Assembly (NCBI RefSeq): GCF_039916245.1
Contig: NZ_JBDSLS010000279.1
Location: forward strand, 1 to 48,546
Length of the DNA stretch: 48,546 bases
Source: Gelidibacter sp039916245
GTDB lineage: Bacteria; Bacteroidota; Bacteroidia; Flavobacteriales; Flavobacteriaceae
Reading direction: 5' to 3'
This document shows, piece by piece, positions 41,246 to 48,546 of this stretch (the first letter of the stretch is position 1; every line of letters begins with the position of its first letter). Position numbers and translations under genes: made by a program. Under the pieces are notes generated by a model. It saw only the letters and a list, made by a program, of their open reading frames with translations, had not been told where the DNA came from and made no database searches.

Positions 41246-41275
41246 CAAAGATAGAAATAAATTCTTTTTTTTCAA
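41246..41275 (-). promoter_or_regulatory. Promoter of the str/S10/spc ribosomal block
   Basis: On the minus strand TTG (plus 41273-41275), exactly 19 bp, then TATCTTTG (plus 41246-41253). This is the full Bacteroidota sigma-ABfr pattern TTG-N19-TAnnTTTG. The start would lie about 38 nt before rpsL. A short hairpin, CCTC...GAGG, lies in the leader (about 41227-41243). Confidence 0.85.
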
Positions 41276-41360
41276 ATGTAAAGTGATTAATTTTCAAATC
41301 TTTGCTCAAATATTTAACATTGTACAAATTTTTAGATAAATATTTCGGTTAGCTTTGAAG

Positions 41361-43061
41361 ATGTTTAAGTTTCAGATGGCTTTAAAAATATGGGGATTCT
41401 TTTTGCTCTTCGGATGCTTATCCGCCTCGGGTATATTTGCCCAATCGCTGCACCTGAAAGCCTTAGGCAGCTCTGCCAACGACACAAAAATTCTTAACAC
41501 CTTAGATTACCAAAACACATTTAACGACTTTAATTCACTTGAATTGGAGACCAAATCCATAACAGAAATCCTATCCAATTTAGGATATTTGGAAAGCGAA
41601 TTTTTGTCTCTTAATCAAGTGAATGATTCGTCATTTGTGGCAAATTATCGTTTAGGCGAGCAATATTCCAAAGCGATAATTCATTATGACTCTGGTTTTA
41701 ATAGAAATATGTTGAAACTGGTGTCTAATAAGATCACTGACAATTATTTCGAAATTGAAGTTCATAAACTCGAAGTATCTCTTGAAACTTTAAATACCGA
41801 AATTTCAAATTCAGGAGATCCATTTGCAACCCTGCAACTTACCAATATCCAAAAAAAGAATGGCATTTTGTACGCCGATTTAAAAGTTGTGGAAAAACGG
41901 CAAAGAACTATCGACACCATTATTATTAAAGGCTATGAGAAATTTCCAAAATCGTTTGTAAAACGCTATCTCAAAATCAAAAGCAAACAGTCTTTCAATT
42001 TAAAAACGATCAAAGAAAAAACTGAGGCTTTGGAGAATTTACAGTTCGCCTCTCAAATAAAAGATCCTGAAGTCCTATTCACGAAAGATTCCACTCTACT
42101 CTACCTTTATCTAGAAAAACAAAAAAGCAACACCTTTGATGGCTTTTTGGGTTTTGGCACGAACACCGAAACCAGCAAAATAGAATTTGACGGCTACCTC
42201 AATCTCAACCTCATCAACAATCTCAATTATGGCGAATCTTTCAGATTGCTTTATAAAAGCGATGAGAGCGAACAAAAAACCTTCGATGTAAAAACGAAAC
42301 TGCCCTATTTGTTCGGCTCCCCCATTGGCTTGCAATTGGGTCTTAATATTTTCAAAAAGGACTCTTCGTTTGTGACCACCTCCCAATTTGCCATGGTGGA
42401 TTATCAAATTAATCCAAAAAACAGTGTGGCTTTAGGAATTAACGCAAAGGCATCTACCAATTTGATGGACAACCCTATCTTCACAATTACTGATTTTAAA
42501 TCTACATTTTTCACCTTAGGTTATAATCACACACAGCAGCAACGCTACGACCAATTGTTTCCCATTAATTTTATGTTTGACATTTCCGCAGGAAAGGGAA
42601 AAAGAACTATTGAGAAGGCTGATCAATCACAGACCAAGTTTGAATTGAACACGTTTAAAATTTTCAACCTCAATCTCAGGAACAGTATTTATGGCCATTT
42701 GAATGCCGCCATTTTAAATTCGGACAATTTTGTTGAAAACGAGTTATCTCGATTTGGAGGGATCAATTCCATTCGGGGTTTTGAAGAAAACAGCTTGATA
42801 GGAAATCTGTATGGTGTGTTCAATACAGAATACCGCTATAAATTGACCAACAGTCTATATGTCAATTCCATTATTGACTTTGCTTATTATGAAAATCAAA
42901 TTCTTGAGACAAAAAGCAAGTTGTTCGGACTCGGATTTGGTTTTGGAATCCTCACTCAAACTGGACTCTTAAAATTGAATTACAGCAATGGCAGCACAGA
43001 AAACCAAGCTATTAAGTTATCGAACTCCAAAATTCATATCAGTCTGTCTGCAATATTTTAA
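41361..43061 (+). CDS. BamA/TamA-like outer-membrane protein
   Basis: A 566-residue predicted beta-barrel of the Omp85 superfamily. Signal peptide ending ASGIFAQ, then one to two POTRA-like folds (about 60-245, for example RTIDTIIIKGYEKFPKSFVKR). The barrel (about 250-566) has the Omp85 motif IRGFEENSL near 471 and a last strand ending SLSAIF. ATG at 41361 is chosen over TTG at 41355; ATG at 41376 (MALKIWGFFLLFGCLSASG) gives a cleaner signal peptide. TAGCTTTG (41350-41357) would start transcription near 41364, favouring the later ATG. It is shorter than BamA, so an accessory assembly or export role is likelier. Confidence 0.8.
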   Translation: MFKFQMALKIWGFFLLFGCLSASGIFAQSLHLKALGSSANDTKILNTLDYQNTFNDFNSLELETKSITEILSNLGYLESEFLSLNQVNDSSFVANYRLGEQYSKAIIHYDSGFNRNMLKLVSNKITDNYFEIEVHKLEVSLETLNTEISNSGDPFATLQLTNIQKKNGILYADLKVVEKRQRTIDTIIIKGYEKFPKSFVKRYLKIKSKQSFNLKTIKEKTEALENLQFASQIKDPEVLFTKDSTLLYLYLEKQKSNTFDGFLGFGTNTETSKIEFDGYLNLNLINNLNYGESFRLLYKSDESEQKTFDVKTKLPYLFGSPIGLQLGLNIFKKDSSFVTTSQFAMVDYQINPKNSVALGINAKASTNLMDNPIFTITDFKSTFFTLGYNHTQQQRYDQLFPINFMFDISAGKGKRTIEKADQSQTKFELNTFKIFNLNLRNSIYGHLNAAILNSDNFVENELSRFGGINSIRGFEENSLIGNLYGVFNTEYRYKLTNSLYVNSIIDFAYYENQILETKSKLFGLGFGFGILTQTGLLKLNYSNGSTENQAIKLSNSKIHISLSAIF

Positions 43062-43382
43062 TTGCATTGGCCTATAATTAGATCTCCATAACACATCTCA
43101 TATTGTTTTGAATTACAGAACCTGCACTTCTGAACACTTGGAATTTTTCTACAAATCACAATTAAGGCTCAAAACACTCAGAATCAAACTTCTCACTCTC
43201 ATTAAAAACCAATTATCGCTATGTTTTTGATGCTTTTTCAAAATAACCCCATTCAAAAAACTATCCTAAACACCTGTGAATCAGGTGCTTTATGAATTAT
43301 ATTTAAATTACAAGAAAATAAAATTGCTTTTTTAACTTTTTATTAGGACTTTTATGACAGGCTAATTCAAATTAATTTAATT
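43062..43382. other. Spacer upstream of the SusC gene
   Basis: About 320 bp, A/T-rich, no coding frame. A small hairpin, CACCTG and CAGGTG (43271-43287), lies about 95 bp before the SusC start. No TAnnTTTG match was found; TAACTTTT (about 43333) is one base off. An alternative sigma factor or a distant start is possible. Confidence 0.4.
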
Positions 43383-46300
43383 ATGAAAACACTTTTACGT
43401 GTAATTCTAACGCTATTCCTAGTGTTAGTCGCTCATACATCGTATGCGCAAGACAAAACAATTTCTGGGACCATATCGGATGGTTCTGGTTTACCTCTTC
43501 CGGGAGTTAATATAATTGTAAAGGGAACCTCAACAGGAACCCAATCCGATTTTGATGGTAAATATTCCATTGAAGCTAAAATAGGTGATATTCTCTCCTT
43601 CACTTATGTAGGGCTTAAACCTCAAGAAATCACAGTAGGATCATCAAACTTGATCAACGTGACAATGAAGGAAGACGCTGCAATGCTTGATGAGGTTATA
43701 ATTACCGCACTTGGAGTGAGTCGTGAGAAAAAATCTCTTGGTTATTCCGTTCAGGATTTAGGTGGCGAGGAAATAAACAAAACAAAACCAACCAATGCGC
43801 TCAGCTCACTATCTGGGAAAGTTGCTGGCGTTTCTGTTTCCACTCCAACTGGAGGTTTGGGTGGTTCCACACGAATCTTACTTCGGGGCGCAAGCTCTGT
43901 GACAGGTGAAAACAGACCGCTTATTGTTGTTGACGGTATTCCTTTGGACAATAGTAATTACAACTCCACCGATGCACAAAACGGTCGTGGAGGTCGCGAT
44001 TACGGTGATGCCTCTTTTGACATCAACCCTAGCGACGTTGAGAATGTAAGCGTTCTTAAAGGTGGAGCTGCCGCTGCACTTTATGGCTCTAGAGGCTCAA
44101 ACGGAGTTATTCTTATTACCACCAAATCAGGTAAAAAAGGTAAATCTGAAGTTACTGTAAATTCAGGGATGACTTTTGATCATGTTAGTATATTGCCTAA
44201 AGTCCAAAAATTATATGGAGGTGGCGCTGGTAATCCAGATACATTCGAACAATCTGTTTTTGATACCGCTATCATCAACGGTGTTGAATATAACATTGTA
44301 GATTATGGCACAGATGAATCATGGGGGCCTATTTACGACCCTAACAAACTTGTATTGCACTGGGACAATTTAGATCCTTCATATCCAGAAGACTATTTAA
44401 AGCCTCGTCCATGGATCTATCCTAAGAATGATAAAAATGATTTCTTTAATACTGGAGTCACGTTAAATACAGGAGTTGCTTTTACACAAGGTAGTGAGAA
44501 TTCGAATTTGAGATTTTCTCTAAACAATTCGCAACAAGAAGGTATCGTACCAAATACAAAACTAGACAGAACTTCAGTGAACATGAATGGAATGTCACAA
44601 CTTACAGATAAGTTAAAAGTAAATGGTACCGTTAATTTGACAATCACAGACGGTTTTAATAGACCGGCCACAGGATATACTGGCGAGGGTGTTATTCAAC
44701 AATTGTATCAATTTGGTCAAACCCAATTGGATTATGAACGTTTGAAAAAATATTTGAGACCTGATGGGACTCAAAGATCCTGGAATATTGTTGGCGTGGA
44801 TAATCGTGAGCCATTGTATTCGGACAATCCGTATTGGACGCTTAATGAGAATATCTCAACAGATAAGAGAACACGGTGGTACGGTAATTTCGGCACACAA
44901 TATAATTTCACCGATAATCTTTATGCCGTAGCCAATTTATATATTGATACCTATAGTTTGCGTATTACTAATAGAAGAGCAATTGGCTCAGTAGATCAAT
45001 CTTTCTATTCAAATGCAGATAGAACCTTTCAAGAAATAAACTACGAAGGTAGATTACATTTTGACGACAACTTTTTAAATAATAAATTGACCTTTAATGC
45101 TTTTGTCGGTCTCAATAGAAGAGATAATCAAACGCACAGAGTTAGTGCAGAAACACAAGGTGGTTTGGCAACTCCAGGAATTTACTCGCTGAACAATTCG
45201 AGCGATCCTTTACTGGTTACTCAGTTTGACTCCAACAAAAGAATAAACAGTGTTTTTGGTTCTGCCTCATTTGGATATGATGGACTACTATATATTTCCG
45301 GGACTTTTAGAAATGACTGGTCTTCAACTTTACCTGCAGGAAATAACTCCTATTTTTATCCTTCGATTAATGGAAGTTTTGTATTCAGCCAACTTATTGA
45401 TGCCAGCTGGTTGAGCTTCGGAAAACTTCGCGGTGGTTATGCTCGTGTTGGTAGTGATACTGATCCTTATCAATTAAAAAACACCTTTACATCCCGCCCT
45501 CCGTTTGGACCGAATGGCTCACTCATTCAGTATGAAAATGACGAGGTTAAACGAAATCCAAACTTAACGCCTGAGTTCACTAACACTAGTGAGATTGGAC
45601 TTGAAATGGCATTCTTTAACAGACGATTAGGATTTGATTTTACTTATTATGACCAAATAACTTCAGAACTAATTACCTCTGTTCAATTAGACCCAGCGAC
45701 AGGCTTTAACTCCGTTTTTACGAACGGTGGAAAACTTTCAAACAAAGGTATTGAGGCTTTAGTAAACATTACGCCAATTACCAATGATAACTTTAGCTGG
45801 GACTTTACCTTTAATTTTGCGAAAAACAAAAATAAATTATTAGAGCTTATACCAGGAGTGAATTCTTTGAGATTGGCAACGTATCCGTTTAATGGTGTTA
45901 CATTAAATGCTGTTGTTGGTGAAGCTTATGGACAAATTAGAGGTACTAACTACGTTTTCGATTCCCAAGGAAATAAAGTCGTGGGTGCAAACGGAAGTTA
46001 TCTCGAAACCAGGAATGTTGAAAATCTTGGTTCCGTACTACCTGACTATAATATGGGCTTTAGAAACTCATTTACCTACAAAGGAATCAATTTGGGTGTG
46101 TTGGTAGATGTCCAAAAAGGTGGTGTCTATCGTTCTTTAACTAATCTTTGGGGGCATTATTCAGGTATATTGGAAGAAACTGCAGCAAACAATATTCGGG
46201 TTGATGGCGTCGTAAACCAAGGTGTGACAGGTGATGTAACTTATAATGCCGACGGTACATATACAGTAACCAATACAGCTCCAAACACACAGGCAATTCC

Positions 46301-46598
46301 AGCTCAAGCTTGGGGCACAGATTTCTATTTCGGTAATGATGCACAAAATATCTTTGATGCGAGTTACGTAAAACTTCGTGAAGTTACTTTAAGCTACACT
46401 TTACCTAAAAAAGTCATGAATGACTTCGTCGCGGTTACCCTTTCTTTATTTGGAAGAAACTTGGCGACCTGGGGATTAGACAATAATAATTTTGATCCTG
46501 AATCTACAACTGGGGGCAGTGGTAACATACAAGGTTCAGAAGGTGGTGCATTGCCATCTACTCGCTCAATAGGATTTAACGTAGAATTAAAATTTTAA
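43383..46598 (+). CDS. SusC/RagA-family TonB-dependent outer-membrane transporter
   Basis: A 1071-residue receptor for energised uptake across the outer membrane. In order: signal peptide (ends SYAQ), a carboxypeptidase-regulatory-like domain (about 27-100: ISGTISDGSGLPLPGVNIIV), the plug domain (LDEVIITALGVSREKKSLGY, then SVLKGGAAAALYGSRGSNGV, about 108-245) and a 22-strand barrel ending SIGFNVELKF. It lies 6 bp before the SusD partner. No TonB-linked sigma/anti-sigma pair or degradative enzyme is adjacent, so the substrate (peptide, glycan or other) is unknown. Confidence 0.95.
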   Translation: MKTLLRVILTLFLVLVAHTSYAQDKTISGTISDGSGLPLPGVNIIVKGTSTGTQSDFDGKYSIEAKIGDILSFTYVGLKPQEITVGSSNLINVTMKEDAAMLDEVIITALGVSREKKSLGYSVQDLGGEEINKTKPTNALSSLSGKVAGVSVSTPTGGLGGSTRILLRGASSVTGENRPLIVVDGIPLDNSNYNSTDAQNGRGGRDYGDASFDINPSDVENVSVLKGGAAAALYGSRGSNGVILITTKSGKKGKSEVTVNSGMTFDHVSILPKVQKLYGGGAGNPDTFEQSVFDTAIINGVEYNIVDYGTDESWGPIYDPNKLVLHWDNLDPSYPEDYLKPRPWIYPKNDKNDFFNTGVTLNTGVAFTQGSENSNLRFSLNNSQQEGIVPNTKLDRTSVNMNGMSQLTDKLKVNGTVNLTITDGFNRPATGYTGEGVIQQLYQFGQTQLDYERLKKYLRPDGTQRSWNIVGVDNREPLYSDNPYWTLNENISTDKRTRWYGNFGTQYNFTDNLYAVANLYIDTYSLRITNRRAIGSVDQSFYSNADRTFQEINYEGRLHFDDNFLNNKLTFNAFVGLNRRDNQTHRVSAETQGGLATPGIYSLNNSSDPLLVTQFDSNKRINSVFGSASFGYDGLLYISGTFRNDWSSTLPAGNNSYFYPSINGSFVFSQLIDASWLSFGKLRGGYARVGSDTDPYQLKNTFTSRPPFGPNGSLIQYENDEVKRNPNLTPEFTNTSEIGLEMAFFNRRLGFDFTYYDQITSELITSVQLDPATGFNSVFTNGGKLSNKGIEALVNITPITNDNFSWDFTFNFAKNKNKLLELIPGVNSLRLATYPFNGVTLNAVVGEAYGQIRGTNYVFDSQGNKVVGANGSYLETRNVENLGSVLPDYNMGFRNSFTYKGINLGVLVDVQKGGVYRSLTNLWGHYSGILEETAANNIRVDGVVNQGVTGDVTYNADGTYTVTNTAPNTQAIPAQAWGTDFYFGNDAQNIFDASYVKLREVTLSYTLPKKVMNDFVAVTLSLFGRNLATWGLDNNNFDPESTTGGSGNIQGSEGGALPSTRSIGFNVELKF

Positions 46599-46604
46599 AA
46601 AATC

Positions 46605-48185
46605 ATGAAAAGAATACTTATAATAACTCTATCCTTCGCAGCACTCATAATGACATCGTCATGTGATGATGGTCTGGAAGAATTAAATGTAAATCCTAAT
46701 AATCCAGAATTTGTATTGACCAATACTATATTCAACTATGGGACTAAGCGGTACTCCGATATTACCCGAGATGAATTTAATATGGGAAGACTGGATTTAA
46801 ACTGGATGGAATATTGGGGCCAAACGGCCTATGCAGATGAAGATCGATATTTATATCGTGAAACTTCAGCGACCAGCATATATCAAAATTCCTATTTTAT
46901 TGCTACAGAATTTAAAACGATTATTGATTTAAATTTAGATCCTAAAACCGTACCGATCGTTGCCACAGTTGGAAACAATGAAAATCAAATCGCTGCTTCT
47001 CGAATTATGCTCGCGTGCATATTCAGTGACCTTACAAACTTTTTTGGGGATGTTCCTTATTACTCTTACGGCACGCAAGATCCTGATTTTCAAGCCCTAC
47101 AGATTGATAATGTAAAATCGCCTGTATTTGCATCACAACAGAAAATTTATGCAGATATCCTAAAAGAATTAAGAGAATCCGCAGATATGATTAATGTAGA
47201 CGAGCCTGTTTTCACTAGTGGTGATAACATTTTTAATGGTGATGCAGCTAAATGGAAAAAGTTTGCGAATAGCTTGATTCTAAGAATTGCAAATCGATTG
47301 AAAGCCGTCGAGGCTGGTGCGGCTAATACCGCGATTGCTGCCGCAATAGCATCTGGTGTTATGACTTCAAATGATGACAACGCAGTCCAATTATACGAAT
47401 CATCGGATGCGAATGCCTCACCTTTTTGGAGAGCATTTATATCAAGAACAGATTTTGCTGTGGCAGCTCCATTTGTTGATCTATTAAAAGGCAAAACGGG
47501 TAAGTATGGTGCTGATCCACGTCTTTTTGAAATGGCAGCACCGAAAGCGGCTAGCATTAATAGCGTAAAGGCCGGTGATTATAATATCAGTGCTAACCCA
47601 GACGATTATCAAGGCATACCCTTTGCTTTCCCTGTTACTAACCTATTGCCACGAAGTACTTATTCCTATATGAGCAGTAAGGTGTTACGTCCAGACTTCG
47701 GGAGTGTATTGATGGAATATGCGGAAGTACAATTCCTGCTTTCGGAAATAAACAATTTCGATCAAACCTTCTACGAAAATGGCGTGCGCGCTTCTATGGA
47801 AAAATGGGGTGTCCCAACTGGAGCTATCGACGCTTTTGTCGCAAGGTTACCAGCGGCGAATTTGGAAAATGTCATTACCCAAAAGTATGTTGCTCTTTAT
47901 ATGCAAGCGCATGAAGCCTGGGCTGAATATAGAAGGACAGGATTCCCCAATACAGACATTCTACTTCTACCAGGTGAATCGTACACATTACCTGCCGACC
48001 AAGCAGCAGCGTCTAAACTTACTACCTATGAATTTAAAGCTGCTCCCAATTCATTAGACCTGCCTTTTAGAATTCGTTATCCTCAAACTTTACAAACGCT
48101 TAATGGTGAAAACCTTTCTAATGCAGTTTCTAAATTACCGAATGGAGATACCGTTTTAAGTAAGTTGTTCTGGGACATTAATTAG
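46605..48185 (+). CDS. SusD/RagB-family surface lipoprotein
   Basis: A 526-residue nutrient-binding lid for the SusC transporter. The lipoprotein signal is MKRILIITLSFAALIMTSSC with lipidated C20, followed by DDG. Two acidic residues just after the Cys resemble the Bacteroidota surface-export signal. The fold is alpha-helical and TPR-like (LACIFSDLTNFFGDVPYYSY, WKKFANSLILRIANRLKAVE), matching the SusD-like family 2. It is cotranscribed with SusC and followed by a terminator. Confidence 0.93.
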   Translation: MKRILIITLSFAALIMTSSCDDGLEELNVNPNNPEFVLTNTIFNYGTKRYSDITRDEFNMGRLDLNWMEYWGQTAYADEDRYLYRETSATSIYQNSYFIATEFKTIIDLNLDPKTVPIVATVGNNENQIAASRIMLACIFSDLTNFFGDVPYYSYGTQDPDFQALQIDNVKSPVFASQQKIYADILKELRESADMINVDEPVFTSGDNIFNGDAAKWKKFANSLILRIANRLKAVEAGAANTAIAAAIASGVMTSNDDNAVQLYESSDANASPFWRAFISRTDFAVAAPFVDLLKGKTGKYGADPRLFEMAAPKAASINSVKAGDYNISANPDDYQGIPFAFPVTNLLPRSTYSYMSSKVLRPDFGSVLMEYAEVQFLLSEINNFDQTFYENGVRASMEKWGVPTGAIDAFVARLPAANLENVITQKYVALYMQAHEAWAEYRRTGFPNTDILLLPGESYTLPADQAAASKLTTYEFKAAPNSLDLPFRIRYPQTLQTLNGENLSNAVSKLPNGDTVLSKLFWDIN

Positions 48186-48202
48186 AATAAAATCATATTA
48201 AT

Positions 48203-48241
48203 AAAAAACCCCTTCAGTTTAAAAAACTTTAGGGGTTTTTT
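48203..48241 (+). terminator. Intrinsic terminator after the SusC/SusD pair
   Basis: AAAAAACCCCT (48203-48213) pairs with AGGGGTTTTTT (48231-48241), 11 bp, with an inner AGTTT/AAACT stem and a T-tract. It lies 17 bp after the SusD stop. Confidence 0.92.
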
Positions 48242-48333
48242 CATACAATAAATTGATATTTGTATTGATTAAACTCCTACTTTTTTATCTTTCGTTTTTT
48301 ACAAAGCTTGTCAAAATAAGAGCGTTTATTTTA

Positions 48334-48341
48334 TACCTTTG
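48334..48341 (+). promoter_or_regulatory. Candidate -7 element of the methyltransferase gene
   Basis: TACCTTTG matches TAnnTTTG, 5 bp before the ATG at 48347, so transcription would start at or near the start codon. A TTG (48308-48310) lies 23 bp upstream. Confidence 0.5.
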
Positions 48342-48346
48342 TTGCC

Positions 48347-48546
48347 ATGGAACACGAAACAACTATTTTTGGAATCAGAGCGGTCATAGAAGCCATTAAA
48401 TCTGGTGAAAACATTGATAAAATCTTTTTACAAAAAGGATTACACGGCGAATTATTTACTGAACTGGAACAGCTCTTGCACAAAGAGCGATTAAACTCTT
48501 CTTATGTTCCTGTTGAAAAACTGAACCGACTGACCCAAAAGAACCA
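48347..48546 (+). CDS. rlmB: TrmH/RlmB-family 23S rRNA methyltransferase, N-terminal part
   Basis: The gene runs off the window after about 66 residues. The start MEHETTIFGIRAVIEAIKSG is the substrate-binding domain of SpoU/TrmH methyltransferases, and GENIDKIFLQKGLHGELF continues it. RlmB methylates a 2'-OH of G2251 in E. coli 23S rRNA. The catalytic knot domain lies beyond the window, so the exact subfamily is provisional. Confidence 0.8.
   Translation, partial: MEHETTIFGIRAVIEAIKSGENIDKIFLQKGLHGELFTELEQLLHKERLNSSYVPVEKLNRLTQKN

Overview
The window looks like chromosomal DNA of a marine-type member of the Flavobacteriaceae (Bacteroidota). The evidence is low GC content, a SusC/SusD pair, a str operon without tuf, A/T-rich spacers with few Shine-Dalgarno sequences, and many promoters of the Bacteroidota form TTG-N19-TAnnTTTG. 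The genus is not determined.

Layout. 1-635: 5' part of ffh (minus). 742-2520: argS. 2521-3140: long non-coding spacer. 3141-5198: TPR sensor histidine kinase, followed by a decayed copy of a kinase 3' end. 5499-8268: ctlX and a secreted M14 peptidase. 8470-8989: toxin-antitoxin locus whose toxin carries a nonsense codon. 9019-16633: housekeeping block with NUDIX (minus), pyrE, an SRPBCC protein, birA (minus), rsfS-ftsH, then an apparent LUD-cdsA-psd-ACBP lipid operon. 16753-20557: small membrane protein, second guanidino-modifying enzyme, gltA, a 29-codon small membrane ORF and a DUF481 outer-membrane protein. 20760-23380: eno and carA.

23514-41201 is one minus-strand ribosomal block. In transcription order it runs rpsL-rpsG-fusA-rpsJ / rplC-D-W-B-rpsS-rplV-rpsC-rplP-rpmC-rpsQ-rplN-X-E-rpsN-rpsH-rplF-R-rpsE-rpmD-rplO-secY-infA-rpmJ-rpsM-rpsK / rpsD-rpoA-rplQ. 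A near-perfect promoter precedes rpsL. A terminator plus a fresh promoter split rpsK from rpsD. A strong hairpin separates rpsJ from rplC. 41361-43061 is a BamA/TamA-like outer-membrane protein, 43383-48185 a SusC/SusD uptake pair with a strong terminator, and 48347-48546 the start of an rlmB-like methyltransferase.

The most unusual content lies in the spacers rather than in the genes. Several spacers inside the ribosomal operons hold period-7 repeat arrays or short palindromes. Some of these begin at, or within a few bases of, the upstream gene's stop codon (rpsJ, rpsN, rpoA, rpsL, and outside the block ctlX). Other points worth a look are the kinase remnant, the broken ParE-like toxin with an intact antitoxin, the 29-codon membrane ORF, and a long hairpin just upstream of the carA start. 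I saw no CRISPR array, tRNA, rRNA, complete insertion sequence or phage gene.
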